NCBI RefSeq assembly: GCF_013377905.1
Contig: NZ_JABKAV010000033.1
Coordinates: 1-38,457, forward strand
From: Hymenobacter terrestris
GTDB taxonomy: Bacteria; Bacteroidota; Bacteroidia; Cytophagales; Hymenobacteraceae
Reading direction: 5' to 3'
Length of the DNA: 38,457 bases
Part shown: one piece after another, positions 24,893-33,943 of the stretch
Numbering within the stretch: the first letter of the stretch is position 1
Layout: each line of letters begins with the position of its first letter
Notes under the pieces: model-generated
The model's input: the letters and a program-made list of their open reading frames with translations, nothing else
What the model was told of the DNA's origin: nothing
Databases searched by the model: none
Program-made: the position numbers and the translations under genes

Positions 24893-26392
24893 CTATCTGC
24901 CGGCGAACTTCTTGCGCAGCTCCACAATGGTACCGCGGAACAACTTGTCAGAATCGATGAGGTCAGAGACGGTTTGCACCGAGTGGATGACGGTGCTATG
25001 GTCGCGGCCGCCGAAGTGGTGGCCGATGCTCTTGAGCGAGTGACTGGTGTGCTCCTTGGCGAAGTACATGGCCACCTGCCGCGCCGTTACCACTTCCTTC
25101 TTGCGGGTTTTGGCCTTTAGCAGCTCCAGCGGCACGCTGAAATACTCGGCGCAGGTTTTTTGAATGAAGTCGAGGTTGACTTCGGCTTCCACTTCCTCGA
25201 TGATGTGGCGCAGGGCCTGCTTAGCCATTTCGAGGTCGATTTCGCGACGGTTGAGGCTGCTTTGGGCCACCAGCGAAATCAGTACGCCTTCCAGTTCACG
25301 CACGTTGGTGTTTACCGAATGGGCCAGATACTCCACCACCTGTGGCGGAATGTCGATGCCGTCCTGCTGCATCTTATTCTGGATGATGGCCATGCGCGTC
25401 TCGAAATCGGGACTCTGCAAATCCGCCGTTAGACCCCACTTGAAGCGCGAAAGCAGCCGGTCTTCGAGGCCCACCAAATCGCGCGGCGGTCGGTCGGAGG
25501 TCATCACAATCTGTTTGCCGGCTTGGTGCAGGTGGTTGAAGATGTGGAAGAACATTTCCTGCGTCTTGTCCTTACCCGACAGAAACTGCACATCGTCGAG
25601 AATAAGAATATCGACCAGCAGGTAGAAGTTAGCGAAGTCCTGTACCTGGTTGGAGCGCAGGCTTTCGATGAACTGGTTGGTGAACTTCTCGGCCGACACG
25701 TAAAGCACGAACTTGTCGGCGTTGGTGGCCTTGATGTGGTTGCCGATAGCCTGCACCAGATGGGTTTTGCCCAGGCCCACGCCGCCGTAAATCATCAGGG
25801 GGTTGAAGCTGGTGGTGCCGGGCTTATTGGCCACGGCCAGCCCGGCCGAGCGCGAGAGGCGGTTGCAGTCACCTTCGATGTAGTTTTCGAAGGTGTAGGT
25901 GGCGTTGAGCTGCGACTTGAGGTAGTCGCGGTCGATACTTTTGCTGGCCTCGAAGGGGTTGCGCAGGATGTTGGGGGCCGGCGCGGGCCGCACAGCGGCG
26001 GCGGCCTCGTTGCGGGCCGACGACGCCTGGGCACCATAGGCCAGCGAGGCGCCCGCAGCCGTGTTCGAGGCGGTTGGCCCGGCCGCCCGGCGAGCAGTAG
26101 GCAGGTTGAGTGTACGCGGCTTCTGCTGGGCGTTGCCCTGATCTACCACGATGCTGTACTCCAGCCGCCCTTCTACACCCAGCTCCTGGTGGATGGCCCG
26201 CTTGAGCTCCTCGACGTAGTGCTCCTCCAGAAACTCGTAGAAATAGGTACTCGGCACCTGAATCAGGAGCACATTATTGTGCAACTGCACCGGCACAATG
26301 GGTTGAAACCATGTGCGGTAGCTCTGCTCACCAATCGTTGATTTGATGACGCGAAGACAATTAGCCCAGACCGTATGGCAATCCTTCGACAT
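24893..26392 (-). CDS. dnaA: Chromosomal replication initiator protein DnaA
   Basis: Binds DnaA boxes at the origin, opens the duplex and recruits the helicase. The 499-residue product has the N-terminal interaction domain (about 1-90), a low-complexity Ala/Pro linker (about 95-145), the AAA+ domain with Walker A GGVGLGKT (203-210) and Walker B ILILDDVQF (262-270), and the C-terminal DNA-binding domain ending with the DnaA signature GGRDHSTVIHS. The frame could begin with TTG at 26395, but the adjacent ATG at 26392 is preferred. The neighbours, a small membrane protein and nucleotidase genes, are not the dnaN-recF set often seen next to dnaA, so the origin need not be here. Confidence 0.97.
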   Translation of the reverse strand: MSKDCHTVWANCLRVIKSTIGEQSYRTWFQPIVPVQLHNNVLLIQVPSTYFYEFLEEHYVEELKRAIHQELGVEGRLEYSIVVDQGNAQQKPRTLNLPTARRAAGPTASNTAAGASLAYGAQASSARNEAAAAVRPAPAPNILRNPFEASKSIDRDYLKSQLNATYTFENYIEGDCNRLSRSAGLAVANKPGTTSFNPLMIYGGVGLGKTHLVQAIGNHIKATNADKFVLYVSAEKFTNQFIESLRSNQVQDFANFYLLVDILILDDVQFLSGKDKTQEMFFHIFNHLHQAGKQIVMTSDRPPRDLVGLEDRLLSRFKWGLTADLQSPDFETRMAIIQNKMQQDGIDIPPQVVEYLAHSVNTNVRELEGVLISLVAQSSLNRREIDLEMAKQALRHIIEEVEAEVNLDFIQKTCAEYFSVPLELLKAKTRKKEVVTARQVAMYFAKEHTSHSLKSIGHHFGGRDHSTVIHSVQTVSDLIDSDKLFRGTIVELRKKFAGR

Positions 26393-26476
26393 CAACTAAA
26401 CAGGGCAAAAGCAACGTGAGTGCGGGTGAGTACAGGACAGATTGTGCGGGTGCCGCTACGCCGCATTTTTTTGGAG

Positions 26477-26511
26477 GGAGACAAAAATGTGGAAAACTCA
26501 GGAGACAAAAA
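26477..26511. promoter_or_regulatory. Direct repeats around a DnaA-box-like site upstream of dnaA
   Basis: GGAGACAAAAA occurs exactly at 26477-26487 and 26501-26511. Between them TGTGGAAAA (26488-26496) differs at one position from a DnaA box (TGTGGATAA). The site is about 85-120 bases before the dnaA start and could serve autoregulation. A single imperfect box is weak evidence. Confidence 0.35.
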
Positions 26512-26569
26512 ACCCTGGGCAGGCTTGTATTTCAACCCATTTTGACACGTCTCTAATCTGGGCCTTAAA

Positions 26570-27505
26570 CTATGCCACCGAAACCGGGAGCACAACGGTA
26601 GCGGCCACCGTGGGGCGGCGCGATTTGCGGGCAAACGCGTAGTCGATGCGGCCCACGTTGATGCCCGCCCAGCCCACCTGGTTGACGAGCGTGGTGTGGC
26701 CGTTAGGACCGGCCACGGGCTCGGGTTTATCAAGAAACGTGTGCGTGTGGCCGCCCAGTATCAGGTCGATGCCCTCCACCTGAGTGGCCAGCTTTATATC
26801 GTCGATTTTGGCGCTTCCGTACTTGTAGCCCAGGTGCGAAAGGCAGATAACCATATCGCAACGCTCGGCCTCACGCAGGCGCGCCACCATGTCGCGGGCT
26901 ACGGCCACGGGGTCGAGGTATTTGGTGGCCCCGAAGTTCTTGTCTTCCACGAGGCCGGCCAAATCGAGGCCCATGCCGAACACGCCAATGCGTATACCCT
27001 GCTTTTCGAACACCTTGTAGGGCTGAAAGCGGCCGGCCAGCAGCGTATCGGTAAAGTCGTAGTTGGCGCTCAGGAACGGGAACGTGGCGTTGGGCAGCTG
27101 CTTGTGCAGGCCCTCCAGGCCGTTGTCGAAGTCGTGGTTGCCGAGGGTGCTGGCGTCGTAGGCCATCTGGCTCATGAGCTTGAACTCCAACTCGCCCTGG
27201 AAAAAGTTGAAGTACGGCGTGCCCTGCCAGATGTCGCCAGAGTCGAGCAGCAGCACGTTGGGCTCCTGCTGGCGCACCTGCGCTACCAGGGCCGCGCGCC
27301 GGGCCATGCCGCCCATACCGGCCCACTGGGCGGCATTGTCCGGAAACGGCTCGATGCGCGAGTGCATATCGTTGGTGTGCAGAATGGTCAGGCGCACCGT
27401 TTTGTCATCGGCAGCAGCTACGGCCGGCACGGCGGCCGCCCCCATTACGCCCAGTGAGGCTACGCCCAGGCCGGTATACTTCAGAAATTCGCGCCGGTTG
27501 ATCAT
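26570..27505 (-). CDS. 5'-nucleotidase-type metallophosphatase domain protein, Tat-exported
   Basis: The N-terminal catalytic half of a 5'-nucleotidase/2',3'-cyclic phosphodiesterase, here as a separate 311-residue protein. A twin-arginine signal MINRREFLKYTGLGVASLG is followed by a hydrophobic stretch and AVA cleavage region near 31. The two-metal motifs are complete: HTNDMH (Asp46, His48), DSGD (88-91), GNHDFD (122-127), LSHLG (His224) and GGHTH (251-255). The frame extends to 27577, but the ATG at 27505 starts the Tat signal. The gene for the matching C-terminal domain lies 129 bases upstream on the same strand, so together they form the full enzyme. Confidence 0.92.
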   Translation of the reverse strand: MINRREFLKYTGLGVASLGVMGAAAVPAVAAADDKTVRLTILHTNDMHSRIEPFPDNAAQWAGMGGMARRAALVAQVRQQEPNVLLLDSGDIWQGTPYFNFFQGELEFKLMSQMAYDASTLGNHDFDNGLEGLHKQLPNATFPFLSANYDFTDTLLAGRFQPYKVFEKQGIRIGVFGMGLDLAGLVEDKNFGATKYLDPVAVARDMVARLREAERCDMVICLSHLGYKYGSAKIDDIKLATQVEGIDLILGGHTHTFLDKPEPVAGPNGHTTLVNQVGWAGINVGRIDYAFARKSRRPTVAATVVLPVSVA

Positions 27506-27634
27506 AATCACAGATGTTGCAGATGAAGCCGAAACGCAGCTGCTGGCATTAGCTCGCAACGCGCAACAGGGAAACACAGTATTGAAAATCAGCAGGCAGG
27601 CAATTTGCCGCTGCCGCAGCTACACCACCTGCGC

Positions 27635-28393
27635 TTAACGCTTGATGCGGCCTTCGATGGCAGCCTGAACAGGCTTGCCCTGGGCCGTTTGCTCCTTGAT
27701 ATAGTTCATGATGGCATTGCGCAGCAGCACGCCGGTGCCTTCCGGCTTGAGCGGCTTGAAGAAGGCCATGGCGTCGCCGCCACCAGCGAGGTAGTCGGAA
27801 ATAGCAATGGCGTAATTGCGGGTGGCATCGAAGGGCTGGCCGCCGATGAGAATGGCTTCAGGCTTACCTTCGGGCGTAATGGTGAATGTAGCACCCGAAA
27901 CGGCCATTTTGGTGCGGGCGGCGAAATCGAACAGCTGCTGCACCACAGTACCGGGCGCATCGAGCACTACCAGCTGGTTTTCAAACGGCATCAGCTCGAA
28001 CACCGTGCCTACCGTTACGGGGCCGGCCGGAATAGGAGCCCGCAGGCCGCCGTTGGTCATCACGCCCAGCGGAATGGGCCGCCCTAGCGCCTTTTCGGCC
28101 TCGATGCGCTGCAGGTCGCCCACAAAATTGGACAGCAACGACTCGCCCGACTGCTTGGTCAGGGCCACTTGAGCGTTGCCCAACACGGTCGTCATCTGCG
28201 ACACCACCTTTTCGCGGTAGGGCGCAATGGTAGCCACGGCGCGGGCATCAAAAGGAATAGACTGGCTTACCGGTTGGGCCGTAACAGAGACCAGCCGGGC
28301 CTGGGGCTGATACACGGCCCGTTGGCAGCTTGGCGCGAAGGCAACAGCCGCCAGCAGGCCCAGAGCAGCAACAGAAGAACGAAGAATACGCAT
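27635..28393 (-). CDS. 5'-nucleotidase C-terminal domain protein, probable lipoprotein
   Basis: The substrate-binding C-terminal domain of 5'-nucleotidases, as a separate 252-residue protein. It has the family block LSNFVGDLQRIEAEKALG, then MTNGGLRAPIPAGPVTVGTV and VFELMPFENQLVVL, and later NYAIAISDYLAGGGDAMAFF. The N-terminus MRILRSSVAALGLLAAVAFA with a Cys at 23 looks like a lipoprotein signal, although the lipobox (APSC) is not ideal. The longer frame to 28429 is not needed. Its catalytic partner follows downstream with a Tat signal, so the two halves would be exported by different routes and meet outside the cytoplasm. Confidence 0.9.
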   Translation of the reverse strand: MRILRSSVAALGLLAAVAFAPSCQRAVYQPQARLVSVTAQPVSQSIPFDARAVATIAPYREKVVSQMTTVLGNAQVALTKQSGESLLSNFVGDLQRIEAEKALGRPIPLGVMTNGGLRAPIPAGPVTVGTVFELMPFENQLVVLDAPGTVVQQLFDFAARTKMAVSGATFTITPEGKPEAILIGGQPFDATRNYAIAISDYLAGGGDAMAFFKPLKPEGTGVLLRNAIMNYIKEQTAQGKPVQAAIEGRIKR

Positions 28394-28734
28394 AGTAAGT
28401 CGGCCGCAGAAGGCGAAAGCCGGCCTCAAAGGTACGCCAATGCGGCCGGAATTGAGCCGCTCCGCGTGTCAGTCTTGGAATGCAGGGGCCACAAAAATTC
28501 TGACTAAGCAGGTGGTTGCGGTGGGCATTAGGGCACTTGAAGTTTATGCCTTCATCAATTCCCGCTTTACCTGCGCGCAACTGTTCCCGTATTCTGGCCA
28601 ACCACACGGTTGATGGCATTCGCTGCATTAATAAAGAACCGGTGAATGCACTTCCAACCCGATTTCCGGCCCCTACCCCCTATCTTTAAGCCGCGCCTCC
28701 GGGTGCGCTATTTCCCACCCCACCCCGCTGCCTT
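28394..28734 (+). promoter_or_regulatory. Divergent spacer with a putative mutA -7 element
   Basis: This 341-base spacer between the nucleotidase and mutA holds no supported gene. TATCTTTA at 28681-28688 matches TAnnTTTG at seven of eight positions, predicting a start near 28693 and a leader of about 42 bases to mutA. No -33 element or hairpin of note was found. Confidence 0.45.
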
Positions 28735-30552
28735 ATGGCCGATTCGCCGCAACCCGTGCCGGTTTCCTTTCCCGAATTCCAGCCCCTGACCACCGCCAAG
28801 TGGCAGGAGCGCCTCACCCGCGACCTAAAGGGCCAGGACCCGGCTACACTGCGCTGGCAAACGCCCGACGGCTTTGCCGTGGAGCCATTCTACCATCAGG
28901 AGGCTCTGGCGGAGCTGGGCGGTGCGCCCGCGCCGTTGGTGCGGGCTGCCGGGGCATGGCGCAACGTGCCTACCTACGTAGTGCCAGCCGCCAGCCGGGG
29001 CCACGAGGCCATCGACCGGGCCGCGGCGGCGCTACAGCTGGGAGCCGAAGGTGCCCACTTCGTGCTGGCCCAGGCCGATGAGTTCGATGCCGATTACCTG
29101 GCGCAGCAGCTGCCACTGGCCGACACCTACGTGGGCTTTACGCTGCGGCGCGGCGCGGCCGGGCTGCTGGCGCGGCTGGCCGCTACCGGCGCGGGTTCGT
29201 TGCGCGGCTTTCTGGTCCTCGACCCACTCACCCACCACGTGCCCGACCTGGCTACCCAGCTGCAGGAGCTGCGCGGGGTGCTGGCCACCAGCCGGGCGTG
29301 GCCCGAGTTCCGGGCTCTGGGGCTGGACGTGGCTTACTACGGCAACCGTGGAGCTACTACCACCCAGCAGATTGCCTTTGCCCTCAACACGGCGGCGGCC
29401 TACCTAAGCAAGCTGCCCAACGAGGAGCTGTCGGTAGCCGACGTGGCGGCGGCCCTGCATTTGCACGTGGCCGTGGCGTCCAACTACTTCTTCGAAATTG
29501 CCAAGCTCCGGGCATTCCGCCGACTGTGGGCCACGCTGCTGCACGCCTACGGGCTGCCGGCCGAAGCGGCGGAGCACCTCACCATTTTCGCCAGTACCGC
29601 CACCTGGAGCCAGACCACCCTCGACCCGCATACCAACCTGCTGCGCCATGCCACCGAGGCCATGAGCGCCGTGCTGGGTGGGGCCGATGCCGTGAGCGTG
29701 GGCACGTTCGACAGCCTGTTCCATGAGCCCAACGACTTTGCCGAACGCCTGGCCCGCAACCTGCCGGTGCTGCTGCGCGAGGAAGCCCACCTGGGGCAAG
29801 TGCAGGATCCGGCTGCCGGCTCCTATTACCTTGAAACCCTCACCGATACGCTGGCCCGTGAGGCCTGGGCGCTGTTTCAGCAGCTCGAAGCGGCCGGCGG
29901 ACTACCTGCCGCCACTGGCCAGGTAATGTCGCTGCTGCACGAGGCTGCCCAGGCCCAGTTCCGGCGCATTGCCACCGGCCAGCAGGTGGTGGTGGGCACC
30001 AACCGCTACCAGAACGCACAGGAGCAGTTCGATTTCAACCCTAAGCGCCTGCTGCGCAGCCCGGGCTTCGACAGCACCCGGGCCACCTACCCCACCGAGG
30101 TGCTGCGGCTGGCGACGGCCCTGCACTTCGAGCGGCGCGAGCTAAAGAAGAAGCGGGCGGCGCTGGTGCTCCTGGGCACGCACACCAACGAAATCATTCT
30201 TGAGTCGTTTTTGCAGACGCTACCTAAACTGGAACGGCCCGAATTGCACCACGCCCATCCCGAGGGCACGCTTTCGGTGTTGTTTTCTTCCTCCGAGCAG
30301 GCCACGCTTATGTATGCCACGCCCGAGCAGTTCGGCCAGCTGGCCCGCACCGTTAGCGGTGTGCCGCTTGACGAGGCCGGCTTTATGCCTCCCACCCTGC
30401 TCACAGCCGATCTGGCCACCATGCAGGAAGCCGTACAGATATTCGGCCTGAAAGAATTTACGGTGGAAGGCTACAGCACCGAAGCCGTTTTGTCGCGTTT
30501 GCAGGGGCGGGATGCCTCGCCCGGGGCTGCCGCAGCCTCCGAAGCCGAATAA
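28735..30552 (+). CDS. mutA: Methylmalonyl-CoA mutase, small (non-cobalamin) subunit
   Basis: Partner of MutB in the heterodimer that interconverts methylmalonyl-CoA and succinyl-CoA. The 605-residue product has the barrel-domain features (LAYYGNRG-type strand at about 198-205, NYFFEIAKLRAFRRLWATLL, then DPHTNLLRHATEAMSAVLGG and DPAAGSYYLETLTD). The C-terminal domain keeps the fold of a cobalamin domain but lacks the DxHxxG histidine motif, as expected for the small subunit. The mutB ATG is 98 bases downstream, so they are probably one operon. The pair serves propionyl-CoA breakdown or succinate-to-propionate flow. Confidence 0.95.
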   Translation: MADSPQPVPVSFPEFQPLTTAKWQERLTRDLKGQDPATLRWQTPDGFAVEPFYHQEALAELGGAPAPLVRAAGAWRNVPTYVVPAASRGHEAIDRAAAALQLGAEGAHFVLAQADEFDADYLAQQLPLADTYVGFTLRRGAAGLLARLAATGAGSLRGFLVLDPLTHHVPDLATQLQELRGVLATSRAWPEFRALGLDVAYYGNRGATTTQQIAFALNTAAAYLSKLPNEELSVADVAAALHLHVAVASNYFFEIAKLRAFRRLWATLLHAYGLPAEAAEHLTIFASTATWSQTTLDPHTNLLRHATEAMSAVLGGADAVSVGTFDSLFHEPNDFAERLARNLPVLLREEAHLGQVQDPAAGSYYLETLTDTLAREAWALFQQLEAAGGLPAATGQVMSLLHEAAQAQFRRIATGQQVVVGTNRYQNAQEQFDFNPKRLLRSPGFDSTRATYPTEVLRLATALHFERRELKKKRAALVLLGTHTNEIILESFLQTLPKLERPELHHAHPEGTLSVLFSSSEQATLMYATPEQFGQLARTVSGVPLDEAGFMPPTLLTADLATMQEAVQIFGLKEFTVEGYSTEAVLSRLQGRDASPGAAAASEAE

Positions 30553-30582
30553 CCATTCATTTATAGGATCCTTTTCCTTAGC

Positions 30583-30647
30583 GGGCGCGTGCAATGCGCC
30601 CCAACGTGCCCGGCGGCCACCCCCAACGGACGCGTACAACGTGCCCC
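30583..30647 (+). repeat. Imperfect direct repeat with hairpin in the mutA-mutB spacer
   Basis: GCGTGCAATGCGCCCC (30587-30602) and GCGTACAACGTGCCCC (30632-30647) match at 13 of 16 positions, 45 bases apart. The first overlaps a small hairpin GGGCGC/GCGCCC (30583-30588, 30596-30601). The upstream ATG of the mutB frame (30594) lies inside it, which supports the later start at 30651. Confidence 0.5.
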
Positions 30648-30650
30648 TCC

Positions 30651-32774
30651 ATGCCCGACTTCTCCCAGATACCCTACGACGCCGCCCAGTTGACCGCACC
30701 GGCCGCTGCGCCCACTTCCGAGCCTAACACGACGCCCGAGGGTATCACGCTCAAGCCCTACTACACCGCCGCCGATGTGCAGCACCTCGACCACCTGGGT
30801 TTTGGGGCGGGCGTGGCGCCGTACCTGCGGGGGCCGTACAGCTCGATGTATGTGCAGAAACCCTGGACGGTGCGCCAGTACGCAGGTTTCTCGACGGCCG
30901 AGGAAAGCAACGCTTTCTACCGTCGCAACCTGGCCGGCGGGCAGAAGGGTCTGAGCGTGGCCTTCGACCTGGCCACTCACCGGGGCTACGACTCCGACCA
31001 CGCGCGGGTGCAGGGCGACGTGGGCAAAGCGGGCGTGGCCATCGACTCGGTGGAGGACATGAAGCTGCTGTTCGATGAGATTCCGCTCGACCAGATGTCG
31101 GTGAGCATGACCATGAACGGGGCCGTGCTGCCGATTATGGCCTTTTACATTGTGGCGGCCGAGGAGCAGGGCGTGAGGCCGGAAAAGCTGGCGGGCACCA
31201 TTCAGAACGACATTCTGAAGGAGTTCATGGTGCGCAACACCTATATCTACCCGCCGCTGCCGAGCATGCGCATCATTGCCGATATTTTCGAATACACGGC
31301 CGCGCACATGCCCAAGTTCAACTCCATCAGCATCTCGGGCTACCACATGCAGGAGGCCGGCGCCACCGCCGACCTGGAGCTGGCCTATACCCTGGCCGAC
31401 GGCCTGGAGTACGTACGGGCCGGTTTAGCGGCGGGCTTGAAGATTGACGATTTCGCGCCCCGGCTGTCGTTTTTCTGGGCCATTGGCATGAACCACTTCA
31501 TGGAGATTGCCAAGCTCCGGGCCGGCCGGCTGCTGTGGGCCAAGCTCATCCAGCAGTTCAACCCCCAAAACCCGAAAAGCCTGGCCCTGCGCACCCACTG
31601 CCAGACCTCGGGCTACTCGCTGACTGAGCAGGACCCGTTCAATAACGTGGCCCGCACGGCCGTGGAGGCCCTGGCGGCTGTGCTCGGCGGCACCCAGAGC
31701 CTGCACACCAACGCCCTCGACGAGGCCATTGCCCTACCCACCGATTTCTCGGCCCGCATTGCCCGCAACACCCAGCTGTATTTGCAGCACGAAACCGACG
31801 TAACCCGCGTGGTGGACCCCTGGGGCGGCTCCTACTACGTGGAAACCCTCACCCACGAGCTGGCCGACAAAGCCTGGGCCCTGATGGCCGAAGTGGAGGA
31901 GCTCGGCGGCATGGCAAAGGCCATTGAAACCGGCCTGCCCAAAATGCGCATTGAGGAAGCCGCCGCCCGCAAGCAGGCCCGCATCGACTCGAACAAGGAA
32001 ATTGTGGTGGGCGTGAACCGCTACCGCCCCGCCGAGGAGCAGCAAATCGACGTGCTCGACATCGACAACGACGCCGTCCGCGAGTCGCAGATTGCCCGCC
32101 TCAAAGCCACCAAAGCCGCCCGCGACGAAGCGCAGGTACAGGCGGCGCTGGCGGCCCTCACCGAAGCGGCCCGCGACGAGAACGGCAACCTGCTGGCCCT
32201 GGCCGTGGATGCGGCCCGTTTGCGCGCCACGCTGGGCGAAATTTCAGATGCCTTGGAGAAGGTGTACGGCCGCCACCAGGCCACTATCCGGGCTATTTCG
32301 GGGGTTTATTCGCAGGAGATGAGCTACGACGAGCAGTTTGCCAAGGCCCGCGCGGCCGCCGATGCCTTTGCCGTGCGCGAAGGCCGCCGCCCCCGCATGC
32401 TGGTGGCCAAAATGGGCCAGGACGGCCACGACCGGGGTTCCAAAATCATTGCCACCTCCTTCGCCGACGTGGGCTTCGACGTGGACATTGCGCCCCTGTT
32501 CCAGACCCCCGACGAGGTGGCCCGCCAGGCGGCCGAAAACGACGTGCACGTAGTAGGCGTGAGCAGCCTGGCCGCCGGCCACAAAACCCTGATTCCGCAG
32601 CTGCTCGCGGAGCTCAAGCAGCTCGACCGCGAGGATATCCTCGTCATTGCCGGCGGCGTCATCCCGGCCCAGGACTACCAGTTTCTCTTCGACGCGGGCG
32701 TGGCCGGCGTTTACGGCCCCGGCACCGTCATTGCCGTGGCGGCCCAGGAGATTCTGGCGAAACTGGGGGAGTAG
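30651..32774 (+). CDS. mutB: Methylmalonyl-CoA mutase, large (adenosylcobalamin) subunit
   Basis: Catalytic subunit of methylmalonyl-CoA mutase, 707 residues. The TIM barrel carries [13 protein letters not shown] N-terminus, [29 protein letters not shown] and [20 protein letters not shown]. The C-terminal cobalamin domain has [14 protein letters not shown], with the lower axial ligand His593, then [10 protein letters not shown] and [12 protein letters not shown]. The frame opens at 30594, but the preceding 19 residues come from repeat sequence, so the ATG at 30651 is preferred. The adenosyltransferase that makes its cofactor is encoded at 13.6 kb. The GTPase chaperone (MeaB) and epimerase are not in the window. 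Confidence 0.97.
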   Translation: MPDFSQIPYDAAQLTAPAAAPTSEPNTTPEGITLKPYYTAADVQHLDHLGFGAGVAPYLRGPYSSMYVQKPWTVRQYAGFSTAEESNAFYRRNLAGGQKGLSVAFDLATHRGYDSDHARVQGDVGKAGVAIDSVEDMKLLFDEIPLDQMSVSMTMNGAVLPIMAFYIVAAEEQGVRPEKLAGTIQNDILKEFMVRNTYIYPPLPSMRIIADIFEYTAAHMPKFNSISISGYHMQEAGATADLELAYTLADGLEYVRAGLAAGLKIDDFAPRLSFFWAIGMNHFMEIAKLRAGRLLWAKLIQQFNPQNPKSLALRTHCQTSGYSLTEQDPFNNVARTAVEALAAVLGGTQSLHTNALDEAIALPTDFSARIARNTQLYLQHETDVTRVVDPWGGSYYVETLTHELADKAWALMAEVEELGGMAKAIETGLPKMRIEEAAARKQARIDSNKEIVVGVNRYRPAEEQQIDVLDIDNDAVRESQIARLKATKAARDEAQVQAALAALTEAARDENGNLLALAVDAARLRATLGEISDALEKVYGRHQATIRAISGVYSQEMSYDEQFAKARAAADAFAVREGRRPRMLVAKMGQDGHDRGSKIIATSFADVGFDVDIAPLFQTPDEVARQAAENDVHVVGVSSLAAGHKTLIPQLLAELKQLDREDILVIAGGVIPAQDYQFLFDAGVAGVYGPGTVIAVAAQEILAKLGE

Positions 32775-32842
32775 GCATTTTATTTAAAATAGTATTTTCC
32801 TTTAACTCAATTAACCTCAACGTTACTCAATTATAGTGACAT

Positions 32843-33406
32843 ATGTCTGTTCTCAGTATCATATTAACTAGTTCTGTAGTATCTGATATACTTTCAGCAC
32901 TAGTCTCTGTTTTTATTTCAATAAAATCTAAAAACTTAGATTATAAATACAATTATTATAAAGAAATAATTACAAAAAGGTTAAATGCTTATCAATATTT
33001 GGAAGCACAAGTAACTCTTTTAAAGAACACAGTTCTTGACAGCTCTGATGGACGCCCTTATCATGATATATTTTCCCACGGGAAAGGCGAATTCATAAAT
33101 TTTCAGCAGAATCTCTTTTTATCTATGTCAAATAGTATATGGATAGATGAAGATACAGTCAATTTAATGCAAGAGCTAAATGACATATTTTACAATATAA
33201 ACATCAAGATAGAAAATGAGGAAACATCATCTAAGATGATAAGCGTAGGCAAGTCTTATTACGCTCACCTTTCCGCAATAAGGAAGGAATTAGAACACAA
33301 CCTTAGGAAGGATTTATTCGATTTGCACAATATGAAAAGGTTCTTTAAAAACAAGACGAGTGGAACAAGTCGATTAATAAAAATTTATAAAGGACAGAAT
33401 CAATAA
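32843..33406 (+). CDS. AT-rich orphan gene, single-TM protein of unknown function
   Basis: A 187-residue protein with one N-terminal membrane segment (about 2-26) and a charged, probably helical cytoplasmic part rich in Lys, Asn, Ile and Tyr (YYKEIITKRLNAYQYLEAQV, then SSDGRPYHDIF). The base composition is strikingly unlike the neighbours: about 30% G+C by eye, with some 60-base lines below 15%, against a G+C-rich background. The AT-rich stretch starts directly after the mutB stop and ends about ten bases before the next gene. A nine-base direct repeat ACTCAATTA lies at 32805-32813 and 32825-32833. This looks like a horizontal acquisition. I recognise no domain and no associated mobile gene. 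Confidence 0.72.
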   Translation: MSVLSIILTSSVVSDILSALVSVFISIKSKNLDYKYNYYKEIITKRLNAYQYLEAQVTLLKNTVLDSSDGRPYHDIFSHGKGEFINFQQNLFLSMSNSIWIDEDTVNLMQELNDIFYNINIKIENEETSSKMISVGKSYYAHLSAIRKELEHNLRKDLFDLHNMKRFFKNKTSGTSRLIKIYKGQNQ

Positions 33407-33416
33407 TCAGTTATCA

Positions 33417-33848
33417 ATGCTCATTCCCGACCACGACCAAATCGACGCCGACATTGACTATTTCGCCACTGACACTAATGGCCACATTCTGCACGTGGCT
33501 TCAGGCGGCGGGGTGTTGCCGGCCTCGGTAGCCGCCTCGCAGACCGATTTACTGGCGCTGCACCAGCACTTCCTCACGCGGCCGGAAACCGGGGCGGCGC
33601 AGCTGGCGGAAGGCGTCGATATGGCCGAAGCATCCGGCGCGGCCCGCTACGCCCGGCGCGGCCTGTTCTCGTTCGCCAAAATCAACCTGCACAACCGGGC
33701 CGATTCGCACTACCAGCTGGTAGCCCGTCCGGCGGTGCCGCTGCTGCTGGCCGAACTGCCCCCGGAGATGGCGCAGCTGCTGCACCGCACGCAACTGCCC
33801 GGTTCGGTAGCTACTCTCGACCAACTTGACGCGGCAGCTATTGCCTGA
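33417..33848 (+). CDS. Conserved-looking protein of unknown function
   Basis: A 143-residue soluble protein starting MLIPDHDQIDADIDYFATDT. The N-terminal pattern (DIDYFATDTNGHILHVASGG) has the feel of small bacterial immunity or cytoplasmic proteins that begin with an IDxF/W-FxxD-x-NG block, but I cannot name a family. No signal peptide or membrane segment is visible. It starts ten bases after the AT-rich gene, yet its own base composition is that of the host chromosome. Its native promoter may have been displaced by that insertion. A hairpin follows between it and the convergent ankyrin gene. Confidence 0.62.
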   Translation: MLIPDHDQIDADIDYFATDTNGHILHVASGGGVLPASVAASQTDLLALHQHFLTRPETGAAQLAEGVDMAEASGAARYARRGLFSFAKINLHNRADSHYQLVARPAVPLLLAELPPEMAQLLHRTQLPGSVATLDQLDAAAIA

Positions 33849-33877
33849 TTACCAAGCTACCGCTGAACAGTACACGC

Positions 33878-33917
33878 CAACGCCCCGCCTCCCGGCAAAC
33901 CCGAGGGCGGGGCGTTG
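33878..33917. terminator. GC-rich hairpin between convergent genes
   Basis: Arms CAACGCCCCGCC (33878-33889) and GGCGGGGCGTTG (33906-33917) are perfect over 12 bases. There is no strong T run in either direction, but the position between convergent genes fits termination. Confidence 0.65.
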
Positions 33918-33943
33918 AGCGTTTCGGGAACGGCTGGTCGGTA

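Noticed and set aside
26396..26569. Chromosomal origin (oriC) next to dnaA
   Set aside because: Only one imperfect DnaA-box-like site, no AT-rich unwinding stretch, and no dnaN or recF neighbour.
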